Assembly: GCA_937949555.1 (NCBI GenBank)
Contig: CALEDV010000004.1
Coordinates: 1-41,530, forward strand
From: an uncultured bacterium
Lineage (GTDB): Bacteria > Nitrospirota > Thermodesulfovibrionia > Thermodesulfovibrionales > Dissulfurispiraceae
Length of the DNA stretch: 41,530 nt
Reading direction: 5' to 3'
Notes under the pieces: model-generated
What the model saw: only the letters and a program-made list of their open reading frames with translations
Told to the model about the DNA's origin: nothing
Database searches by the model: none
Position numbers and translations under genes: made by a program
Shown: positions 33,564 to 41,530 of the stretch, one piece after another
Layout of the letters: every line of letters starts with the position of its first letter
How positions within the stretch are numbered: position 1 is the stretch's first letter

Positions 33564-33974
33564 TCAATAGAACTTCAGCAATTCTCCTGATAGGCTTTTT
33601 TTAGCCTCCTCTACATCCTCCACCTCTACTATCAAATATGCCTTGTCCCTTCCCTCCTGCACAAACACATGAGCATTTTCTATATTGACATTGCACTTGT
33701 AAAGTATCGATGCCACGCTGTGCAGCCCACCAGGGGCATCTACTAACTCAATGGCGAGAACAGGATTGAGTGATACGGTAAACCCGTTTTCCCTTAAGAT
33801 TTCTCTTGCCTTTTCAGGCTTGTCAACTATAAATTTTATGACCCCAAAATCAACGCTGCTTGAGATGGATACGGCAAGGATATTTATCCCTGCCTCTGCG
33901 AGCACTCTGGTAATCTTCTCAAGTCTGCCCGGCTTGTTTTCTGCAAATATAGAAAGCTGCTTTAACTCACCCAT
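33564..33974 (-). CDS. Tandem ACT-domain protein, paralogue
   Basis: The 136-residue protein again has two ACT domains: QLSIFAENKPGRLEKITRVL in the first, and LVDAPGGLHSVASILYKCNVN in the second. Its residues align with the ACT protein at 31585-32016 throughout, which points to duplication of the whole ACT-ligase module. It starts 39 bases after the second ligase gene, with GGAGGAG ahead of the ATG. Putative role is amino acid sensing or allosteric control of the ligase or oxidoreductase. Confidence 0.9.
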   Translation of the reverse strand: MGELKQLSIFAENKPGRLEKITRVLAEAGINILAVSISSSVDFGVIKFIVDKPEKAREILRENGFTVSLNPVLAIELVDAPGGLHSVASILYKCNVNIENAHVFVQEGRDKAYLIVEVEDVEEAKKSLSGELLKFY

Positions 33975-34013
33975 AGCATCTCCTCCTGCCTATGAACTTC
34001 TGCTTTATGCCGT

Positions 34014-35306
34014 TTATAGGGTCCTGTTGTCTATTACCCTCTTAGACTTGCCTTCGCTTACTGGCAAAGTGCCTGGCTCTAAGAGCTCTACCTTAGGTTT
34101 TACCAACAACTCCTTCTTCAGCGCCTCAACAATCTTATTTTGCATATTCACTAAATGGGTCACATTGCCGTCAAAGAGGTCTCTCGCTATCTCCACCCTC
34201 ACAGTGAGATTATCAAGGGATTCAAGCACTATCTGATAATTTTGGGCTACGCCCTTTGTTGCCATAAGCACATTCTCAATCTGCTGAGGGAATATATTTA
34301 CGCCCTTTACAATAAACATATCGTCTGATCGTCCAAAGATGCGGTCTATCCTTCTGTGAGTCCTGCCGCAGGCACACTGTTCAGGTATTATAAGGGTTAT
34401 ATCCCTTGTCCTGTATCTAATGAGGGGCATACCCTCTCGCTGCAATGTGGTAAGGACAAGCTCCCCCTTTGTGCCATCGGGCAACACCTCTTCTGTATCG
34501 GGGTCAATTATCTCGGCAATAAAGTTGTCTTCCCAAAGGTGCATTCCCCTTTTCATCTCACACTCAAAGGCTACACCAGGTCCATTCATCTCTGAAAGTC
34601 CGTAGGAATTATATACATCTATAGCGAGCATCTCTTCAATCTTCTTTCTGGTCTCCTCGGAGTAGGGTTCAGCGCCTAGATATGCCCTTTTTATGAAGAG
34701 GTCCCTCTTGGGGTCTATTCCCTTTGTCTTTATGTAGTCAGCCAAATACAGGGCATAGCTTGGTGTTATGTGGAGTGCGGTTGTGTGAAAGTCCTTCATC
34801 AACATTATCTGTCTTTCTGTATTGCCAGGGCCAGCGGGCACAATCAGCACTCCTACCTTCTCTGCACCGTAATGCATCACAAGGGCACCAGTGAAGAGGC
34901 CATAGGTCATCATATTCTGTAAGACATCGTTTTTCCTCATGCCTGTCATCACAAGACAACGGGCAATAAGGTCTGCGGCTCTATCAATATCGCTCTTTGT
35001 AAAGAAGATTGCCTTTGGTTTGCCTGTGGTTCCACTTGAGGTATGTACCCTCACCATCTCGTCTCTTGGCACTGCCAGAAGGCCAGTGGGATAGTTATTC
35101 AGTATGTCCTCTCTTGTGGTAAAGGGCAGACGGCTTATGGCCTCCACAGAATTTATATCCTCAGGTTTTATATTGATAGCCTGAAACCTATCCCGGTAGA
35201 AGGGCACATTGAAATATACCCTTCCTATGGTCTCCCTGAGCCTCTTTAGCTGGAGGTTCTTTAAAGTGGATGCCTTGATGGTCTCAAGTTCTTCGTTCCA
35301 GAACAT
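34014..35306 (-). CDS. paaK: Phenylacetate-CoA ligase (aryl acid-CoA ligase), copy 2
   Basis: The 430-residue paralogue of the ligase at 32032-33327 has the same motifs: [42 protein letters not shown], the CACGR zinc-like element and GRSDDMFIVKGVNIFP. Both end in (K)SKRVIDNR or KAKRVIDKR. Differences across the substrate region suggest different aryl acids (for example phenylacetate against indoleacetate or hydroxyphenylacetate). It follows iorB by 8 bases, which is a common arrangement for arylpyruvate metabolism. AGGGG lies 6 bases before ATG 35306. Confidence 0.9.
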   Translation of the reverse strand: MFWNEELETIKASTLKNLQLKRLRETIGRVYFNVPFYRDRFQAINIKPEDINSVEAISRLPFTTREDILNNYPTGLLAVPRDEMVRVHTSSGTTGKPKAIFFTKSDIDRAADLIARCLVMTGMRKNDVLQNMMTYGLFTGALVMHYGAEKVGVLIVPAGPGNTERQIMLMKDFHTTALHITPSYALYLADYIKTKGIDPKRDLFIKRAYLGAEPYSEETRKKIEEMLAIDVYNSYGLSEMNGPGVAFECEMKRGMHLWEDNFIAEIIDPDTEEVLPDGTKGELVLTTLQREGMPLIRYRTRDITLIIPEQCACGRTHRRIDRIFGRSDDMFIVKGVNIFPQQIENVLMATKGVAQNYQIVLESLDNLTVRVEIARDLFDGNVTHLVNMQNKIVEALKKELLVKPKVELLEPGTLPVSEGKSKRVIDNRTL

Positions 35307-35314
35307 TATTTCCC

Positions 35315-35905
35315 CTAAATTGCATGTTTTGCCAAGGTTCTTCCACCTTGAAATGCCTTGAGATTTACCTCAATGGTCTTTGAGGGGACTGATTTGGATA
35401 TGGTTTCTTGCCAGGTCTGCTCTGAGAGGTTCAAGTAATTAGAGAGCAAACCAAGCACTGCTATGTTTTCAGACTTGAGATTGCCCGCTGACTTTGCAAC
35501 CTCCTTTGCCTCTATTTTTACCACATTGTATCCCATCACCCTGAGTTTCCCTTCGGCATCCTCAGGGTATGTCAGTCCTGTATCGGGTCTTACCGTAGAG
35601 GGTATTGATACATTCTTGTTGAAAATGACGGTCCCATCTTTCTTTAAAAAGTTTATGTATCTTAATCCCTCGAGTTCTTCAAGGGACACAAGAATATCAG
35701 CCCTTCCGAGAGGTATTAAGGGGGAATGAACCTCTTCTCCAAACCTTACATGACTAACGACGCTCCCACCCCTCTGTGCCATTCCATGAAGTTCCGATTC
35801 CTTGACCATTAATCCAGAGTCAAAGGCAACCTTTGCGAGTATCTTGCTTGCCAATACTATGCCCTGCCCCCCAACTCCAGCAAAGAGAACGCTGACTGTT
35901 TCCAT
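35315..35905 (-). CDS. iorB: Indolepyruvate:ferredoxin oxidoreductase, beta (gamma-type) subunit
   Basis: The 196-residue protein is the small subunit of indolepyruvate oxidoreductase, which links aromatic 2-oxo acids, CoA and ferredoxin. It shows the family P-loop-like VLFAGVGGQGIVLASKILA and the SELHGMAQRGGSVVSHVR segment. ATG 35905 has GGAGG 4 bases upstream; the TTG just before it is less likely. The partner large subunit iorA, usually immediately adjacent, is absent: the next upstream gene is a phosphopantetheinyl transferase after a 470-base gap. IorA may be encoded elsewhere, or this protein may work with another partner. It leads the ligase-ACT gene set. Confidence 0.88.
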   Translation of the reverse strand: METVSVLFAGVGGQGIVLASKILAKVAFDSGLMVKESELHGMAQRGGSVVSHVRFGEEVHSPLIPLGRADILVSLEELEGLRYINFLKKDGTVIFNKNVSIPSTVRPDTGLTYPEDAEGKLRVMGYNVVKIEAKEVAKSAGNLKSENIAVLGLLSNYLNLSEQTWQETISKSVPSKTIEVNLKAFQGGRTLAKHAI

Positions 35906-35943
35906 CAAACCTCCTGAATTTATATAAAAATCTAAATCTGCAA

Positions 35944-35978
35944 ATCATATCATAGCCCTTTGTGCCTATGCAAGGCAC
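35944..35978 (-). promoter_or_regulatory. Promoter for iorB with overlapping operator-like dyad
   Basis: On the minus strand TTGCAT (35973-35968) and TATGAT (35949-35944) are 18 bases apart; start of transcription would be near 35937. A perfect inverted repeat with 6-base arms GTGCCT and AGGCAC (35962-35978) covers the -35 box, as expected for a repressor site. Flanking CATAG/CTATG extends the symmetry. Confidence 0.4.
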
Positions 35979-36378
35979 TTTCTATGGCCTTAAATTGCCG
36001 ATAGGAGTAAGAGGGTGTGCTGAAAGGGCCTTATTGTCACACCTTTTTACGAGACCTTTGGACCTTCACAGATAATGCCAAGCTAATCACCTCTTGGTGA
36101 CTGAATGAGTTATGGCCCTTTTTAATAAACCCTGTGGCAGTATAAAGGCTTTCAGGCATGCCCTCTTGCTCCTACAGGTTTCTATCTGCAATTTTGGGCT
36201 ATGGTTATCGTACCAAGATTTAGCGAATAGAACTTGTCAATTTATTGGGGAAACCCTTGCCTTCAATAAATACCCTTCAAAGGGCAGGGGGATATATGTT
36301 TGCCAGGGATAGAGAAGACAACAGAGATCTATCAAAATTATTTAGTTCATATGCATCAAGCTTCATATAGGTATAAAC
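35979..36378. other. Gene-free gap upstream of the iorB promoter
   Basis: No supportable gene or remnant of iorA was seen on either strand in this 400-base stretch. A 66-codon open frame (36112-36312, plus) has no ribosome site. Two small inverted repeats are visible: TCACC/GGTGA near 36091-36104 and GGTGTG/CACACC at about 36011-36040, the latter followed by TTTTT on the plus strand. Confidence 0.6.
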
Positions 36379-37032
36379 CTACCACCTAAGAGATTCTAAT
36401 TCTACCCTTTGCGATATAAAATCTCCTATTGGATATTCAGAGGCTATATGGCACTCATAGTCAGGGTCGATAGGGATCTGTTTTACATGCCATTGTTTGC
36501 CCTCAAGGACCGCTGACCCCCCTTCTGTGATTACCGAGGATAGCGAGGCTGTTATCCCCCTGCCGTCAGCCTTAAGGACGCTCTCTTTCAAGGTCCAATA
36601 GTAGAAAAATTTTGTTAGGCTGTCCCTTGAGGAGATTATATCTTGCCATTGCCCTTGGGTCATATGTTTTTTGAAGTTGCCAATATTTACCTCCCTTTTG
36701 CGCTCTATGTCAATACCGACCCTTCCTATTGATGAGACTACACAGATTGAATAATTACCCGAATGGGATATGTTAAAGTCAATGTCCTCGTTTATGTAAG
36801 GTCTGCCGTGCCTGTTCTTTTTTATATCCCTTAAAACTCCCTGAAGACCCCTTGAAGACATTATATGCCTGAGTAAGAGTTTGCCTGATAGCACTAAGAA
36901 CTTGTCCTTTGGTTGCTTGTAGCTGATTATCTCATGTCTAAGAGATAATGGGAGCCCTTGCAATAGGGTTGCAAATTGCCCTGTAAGCTTATGGGGGTTT
37001 ACATAACAGTAGCGCACCTCTAAGTCAGCCAT
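36379..37032 (-). CDS. 4'-phosphopantetheinyl transferase (Sfp type)
   Basis: The 217-residue enzyme moves the phosphopantetheine arm of CoA to a Ser on acyl or peptidyl carrier proteins. Motifs: GRPYI followed by DIDFNISHSG, the magnesium site VGIDIE (Asp 108, Glu 110) and the FYYWTLKESVLKADGRG block (Lys 149, Glu 150). Size is that of the two-domain Sfp/AcpT-like group. I start it at ATG 37032 with AAGGAG 9 bases upstream; an in-frame ATG at 37077 lacks a site. It is a single gene, divergent from rpsB. No polyketide or peptide synthase gene is in the window to identify its target. Confidence 0.88.
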   Translation of the reverse strand: MADLEVRYCYVNPHKLTGQFATLLQGLPLSLRHEIISYKQPKDKFLVLSGKLLLRHIMSSRGLQGVLRDIKKNRHGRPYINEDIDFNISHSGNYSICVVSSIGRVGIDIERKREVNIGNFKKHMTQGQWQDIISSRDSLTKFFYYWTLKESVLKADGRGITASLSSVITEGGSAVLEGKQWHVKQIPIDPDYECHIASEYPIGDFISQRVELESLRW

Positions 37033-37246
37033 AAGTCTGTTCTCCTTGACTGCCCTAAAATGTCTTTGTTCTTGCAAAAGAAATGCCGCTTATGATAACC
37101 TTTTCACCTAAAAAAACACACGCCTAAAGACACTCTCAAATGGTCTCTGCTGTGCTTTGTGTATTTTTACTTTTATGAAAGATAGACAAGGGACGATGCA
37201 GAGGTATGAGGGAGGGCGGAGGTAAAAACTAAAAAGGAGGAGCAGT

Positions 37247-38028
37247 ATGAGTGTTGTTACAATGAAAGAATTGCTTGAATCGGGTGTGCATTTTGGGCAT
37301 CAGGTCAAGAGATGGAATCCAAAGATGAAAAGATTTATCTTTGGAGAGAGAAATGGTATTCATATTATTGATCTGCAGAAGACCCTCAAAGGTATTGAGG
37401 AGGCCTATGCCTTTGTGAGGGATCTTGCCGCAAAGGGCGGCACATTTTTGTACGTAGGTACAAAGAAACAGGCACAGGATGCAATTGCAGAGGAGGCAAA
37501 AAGGGGAGATGTTTTTTATGTCAATAACCGATGGCTTGGGGGCATGTTGACAAACTTTGCCACTGTCAAGAAGAGCATTGAGCGGCTCAAAAAGATTGAG
37601 GCGATGAAAGAGGATGGCACCTTTGATTCCTTCACAAAAAAAGAGGTTTCTCAACTTGAGGCAGAGCGAGAGAAACTTGATAAGAATCTCAGGGGGATAA
37701 AGTCAATGACCTCTTATCCTGATGCTATTTTTATAGTTGACCCCAAAAAAGAGAAGATTGCTGTTGCAGAGGCAAGGAGGTTGGGCATTACCATAGTAGC
37801 TGTGGTGGATACTAATTGCGACCCTGATGAAGCAGATTATGTGATACCAGGTAACGATGATGCAATAAGGGCAATAAAGCTCATTTCCATGAAGATGACC
37901 GATGCGGTGCTTGAAGGCAAGGGCAGTCTTCAGAAGAGTCTTGAGGAAGCCGAAAAGACAGCAGAGGGAGAAAAACAATTAGATGTTGTTGATGTAGAGA
38001 CTTCAATTATAGAGGAGGCAATTAAATA

Positions 38029-38029
<1 letters not shown>
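37247..38029 (+). CDS. rpsB: 30S ribosomal protein S2
   Basis: The 260-residue protein is ribosomal protein S2. It begins [22 protein letters not shown] and contains [14 protein letters not shown] and [12 protein letters not shown], all signatures of the family, followed by an acidic tail. AAAAAGGAGG lies 9 bases upstream. The stop overlaps the start of tsf by one base (TAATG). It is the first gene of a standard translation/UMP kinase cluster. The 214-base leader (37033-37246) probably carries the cluster's promoter and S2 autoregulation, but I could not find a clear -35/-10 pair. Confidence 0.98.
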
Positions 38030-39365
<1,336 letters not shown>

Positions 39366-39380
39366 ATCTGGAGGAGAGAT

Positions 39381-39941
39381 ATGGTGAACAACCCCTTTAA
39401 CAAGAAGGCATCCGACAAAATGAAGGTTGTTATAGATACGCTCAAGAAAGATTATGCCTCTTTGCGAACAGGCAGGGCATCTCTTGCACTGCTTGATCCA
39501 ATCACTGTTGATTACTATGGAACCAAGACACCCCTTAATCAGGTTGCATCCCTCAGCGTGCCGGATCCAAGACAGATAACAATACAGCCTTGGGATCAAA
39601 AGGCAATCGCTGAGATTGAGAAGGCAATCTTAAAATCTGACTTGGGGCTAACCCCTTCAAATGACGGCAAGGTTATAAGAATAAACATCCCCCATTTGAC
39701 CGAAGAGCGAAGGAAAGAGCTTGTAAAGGTTGCTAAAAAGCGGCTTGAAGAGGCTAAGGTGGCTATAAGAAACATAAGAAGAGATGTGAATGAGGATATT
39801 AAAAAAGAGGAAAAGGATAAGAAGATCAGTGAAGACGATTCAAAGCGATTTCATGAGGATATCCAGAAATTGACAGATACCTTTATCGAAAAGGCTGAAG
39901 AGATATTGCGTCACAAAGAAAACGAGATAATGGAGGTATAA
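39381..39941 (+). CDS. frr: Ribosome recycling factor
   Basis: The 186-residue protein splits post-termination ribosomes with EF-G. It shows [63 protein letters not shown], and the long helical bundle to the C-terminus. GGAGGAG is 6 bases before the ATG; the pyrH gene ends 15 bases upstream. Standard order with rpsB-tsf-pyrH. Confidence 0.98.
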   Translation: MVNNPFNKKASDKMKVVIDTLKKDYASLRTGRASLALLDPITVDYYGTKTPLNQVASLSVPDPRQITIQPWDQKAIAEIEKAILKSDLGLTPSNDGKVIRINIPHLTEERRKELVKVAKKRLEEAKVAIRNIRRDVNEDIKKEEKDKKISEDDSKRFHEDIQKLTDTFIEKAEEILRHKENEIMEV

Positions 39942-39942
39942 A

Positions 39943-40089
39943 ATGCCCTCAAATGTGAATTTGATGTTAAAGGTTGTAGATGCTAAACCAGTGGATGTGC
40001 AAAAGGCCCTTGAGAGTGCGGGCATAAAGGTGAGGTCTATTATTGAGGTGTTTAAAGAGGAATCTGCTGCGGAGCAGCAACCACAATAG
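39943..40089 (+). CDS. Small protein of 48 residues, unknown
   Basis: This short ORF follows the frr stop by one base and has a GGAGG site 6 bases before its ATG, inside the end of frr. The protein reads MPSNVNLMLKVVD, then KPVDVQKALESAGIKVRS and IIEVFKEES, with an acidic, Gln-rich tail. The strand-helix-strand pattern resembles half of an ACT-like ferredoxin fold, but no family is recognised. Coding status is supported by the ribosome site, the regular pattern and the operon position. It ends 37 bases before the DksA-like gene. Confidence 0.65.
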   Translation: MPSNVNLMLKVVDAKPVDVQKALESAGIKVRSIIEVFKEESAAEQQPQ

Positions 40090-40126
40090 TAGATTGCTCT
40101 AATTATTTGATAGGGGGATATTTAAA

Positions 40127-40576
40127 ATGAAACGGCCAAAAAAGGCTGATATTTCTCAGTCAACCATTGCATCTAATCAGGTGGTAGAAGATAAAACCGC
40201 AAGGATAGAGAGACTCAGAAAGATACTCCTTGAAAAGCGCGCTGAGATTCTTAAGGAGGCAAAGGAAGAGATCAAAAAATTTCACTCTGGTGAAAACAAA
40301 CAATTAGTCGAGACGGTATTGGATGATGGGGATCTCTCAGTGGTGGACCTTGCGGAGGATATAAGCCTAAGACAATTAAGCTTCCATCGCGAAACCTTGA
40401 TGAAGATAGATACGGCGCTTCAAAAACTCAGAGAAGAAACCTACGGTTTTTGTGAGGAATGCGGAGAGGAAATAAGCGAAAGGAGGCTCTCTATTATGCC
40501 CTTTGCAATATACTGCAGGGATTGTCAGGAGCACAAAGAAACAGTTGCCAAGATTGAACAGTACAATGCCGATTAA
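40127..40576 (+). CDS. DksA/TraR-family zinc-finger protein
   Basis: The 149-residue protein has an N-terminal helical hairpin (about 22-105) and a C-terminal C4 zinc finger, Cys 109, 112, 130 and 133 (FCEECGEE, then YCRDCQ). DksA-type proteins bind RNA polymerase in the secondary channel, with ppGpp, and control ribosomal and stress promoters. The hairpin has DLAEDIS, similar to the tip of some TraR/DksA-like regulators rather than the exact DxxDxA of E. coli DksA. GGGGG lies 9 bases before ATG. Its stop shares TTAA with the stop of truA on the opposite strand (4-base overlap). Confidence 0.9.
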   Translation: MKRPKKADISQSTIASNQVVEDKTARIERLRKILLEKRAEILKEAKEEIKKFHSGENKQLVETVLDDGDLSVVDLAEDISLRQLSFHRETLMKIDTALQKLREETYGFCEECGEEISERRLSIMPFAIYCRDCQEHKETVAKIEQYNAD

Positions 40577-41340
40577 TAATATACCTTGTTAAGAAACAAG
40601 CCCTTAGCAGGTGCAGTTATCCCTGCCTCTTTTCTGTCTTTAGAGAGCAGTATCCTCTTTAAAGACCCCTCTGATAACCTGCCCCTACCAATATCTATAA
40701 GTGTGCCTACGATGTTTCTTACCATGTGCCTAAGAAACCCATCAGATATTATCTCAAACATGATAAAGTCGCCCTTAAGAGAGGAATTTAAAAAGGTTAG
40801 TTCTTCAGATTGATATATGTCTATGGCATAGACATTTCGGATAGGGTTTTGAATATCTGTCCTACTTCCCATAAAGGCGGAGAAATCTTGTCTGCCAAGT
40901 AGAGATTTAGATTCTTTGATCATTTTATAGACCTCAAGTCTGTATGGAACAGGCCATATAAAATCAGCTATAAAGGGTGATGCAAAACTGCCAAGATTTA
41001 TTAGGTATAAATAGGACTTCATTTTGGCATCAAAACGCGGATGGAATGTCATGTCAGCCTCAGTCAGTTCAATAACCCTGATGTCCTCAGGCAGTAGGGC
41101 ATTGATTGCCCTTTTTAAACGATAAAGGTTAAGGCTTGAAGAGGTCTTAAAGGCTATTACCTGTCCAAGGGCATGCACCCCTGCGTCTGTTCTTCCAGCA
41201 GCGAGCACCTTAGTTTGTTCATTGGTGATAGCACTAATGGTTTGCTCTAGGGCGCCCTGAATGGTAACCCCATTGGGCTGCACCTGCCATCCGTGATAGT
41301 TAGTGCCTTTGTATTGGACTATGCCTTTGAGGTGTCGCAA
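40573..41340 (-). CDS. truA: tRNA pseudouridine synthase A
   Basis: The 255-residue enzyme makes pseudouridine at tRNA positions 38-40 in the anticodon stem. It begins VQYKGTNYHGWQVQPNG and contains the catalytic AGRTDAGVHALGQVIAF with Asp 52, then FHPRFDAKMKSY and GDFIMFEIISDGFLRHMVRNIVG. Length is normal. It converges on the DksA-like gene. Beyond its start, to 41530, the sequence holds no supported gene. Confidence 0.97.
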   Translation of the reverse strand: MRHLKGIVQYKGTNYHGWQVQPNGVTIQGALEQTISAITNEQTKVLAAGRTDAGVHALGQVIAFKTSSSLNLYRLKRAINALLPEDIRVIELTEADMTFHPRFDAKMKSYLYLINLGSFASPFIADFIWPVPYRLEVYKMIKESKSLLGRQDFSAFMGSRTDIQNPIRNVYAIDIYQSEELTFLNSSLKGDFIMFEIISDGFLRHMVRNIVGTLIDIGRGRLSEGSLKRILLSKDRKEAGITAPAKGLFLNKVYY

Positions 41341-41530
41341 GGGAAATTTGATAGCAAATAATCTTGTGAATTGTGTGCGCTGAACAGTAAATGTGTTAAC
41401 AATTTTCCTTCCGGTTAGGGTTATTGTACTACGCCGTTATTCTTTTCTTCTACCTCCTTTGCACTTAGGACATTCCCAAGGGCAATCTTGGCAGTTTTCA
41501 ACCATTGACACAACTCATTTAATTTGCTAA

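Noticed and set aside
36011-36045. Possible terminator (GGTGTG...CACACC followed by TTTTT, plus strand)
   Set aside because: The loop is long (about 18 bases) and no plus-strand gene lies upstream; on the minus strand there is no T-run.
36112-36312. 66-codon plus-strand ORF in the gap between iorB and the phosphopantetheinyl transferase
   Set aside because: No ribosome site, no recognisable motif and irregular composition; not supported as a gene.

Overview
The window reads as chromosome from an anaerobic, Gram-negative-type, autotrophy-capable bacterium. It carries a complete bacterial carbonyl branch of the Wood-Ljungdahl pathway (acsE-acsD-acsC-acsB-cooS), an HdrDE/DsrMK-like membrane electron-transfer pair, lipobox lipoproteins including an Slp-like one, an MsbA-like exporter and several sigma54 regulators. 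This mix suggests Nitrospirota (Thermodesulfovibrionia-like) or a related sulfate-reducer-type lineage. That placement is inference from gene content; no rRNA or tRNA gene was seen. There is no CRISPR array, IS element or integrase.

Layout. 1-0.8 kb (minus): two adjacent lipoproteins, the first cut by the window edge. 0.95-6.9 kb (plus): AEC-type permease, exonuclease III, a repeat-rich coiled-coil protein with a nuclease-like C-terminus, an Slp-like lipoprotein, a NodB-type deacetylase and an MsbA-like ABC exporter. 7.1-16.6 kb: a sigma54-centred regulatory and transport island. It holds a 69-residue membrane protein (plus) behind a -24/-12 promoter with three upstream dyads. It also holds a minus-strand operon USP - CBS pair - SLC13/DASS-like anion transporter - LCIB-type carbonic anhydrase - sigma54 activator, then a histidine kinase/NtrC-type regulator pair and a second, double-length USP protein. 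16.6-24 kb: pgi, an unknown protein, HdrE/HdrD-like proteins, a DHH-CBS-CBS protein, purC and smpB. 24-31.4 kb (minus): the CODH/ACS operon. 31.6-35.9 kb (minus): two ACT-domain/phenylacetate-CoA ligase modules and iorB. 36.4-41.3 kb: a phosphopantetheinyl transferase, then rpsB-tsf-pyrH-frr, a 48-residue ORF, a DksA/TraR zinc-finger protein and convergent truA.

How it fits together. CooS, AcsB, AcsCD and AcsE would reduce CO2 to CO and join it to a methyl group to make acetyl-CoA. The HdrDE-like pair would exchange electrons between the quinone pool and a cytoplasmic thiol or iron-sulfur partner. The arylacetate-CoA ligases with IorB suggest interconversion of aryl acids, aryl-acetyl-CoA and aromatic 2-oxo acids with ferredoxin.

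The most interesting part is 7.1-16.6 kb. A zinc carbonic anhydrase of the LCIB family sits directly behind an anion transporter lacking the usual SNT motifs, with CBS and USP sensor proteins, under an apparent sigma54 promoter. I propose it as a candidate regulated inorganic-carbon (or carboxylate) uptake system feeding a CO2-fixing cell. The family calls rest on sequence motifs; the combined function is inference.
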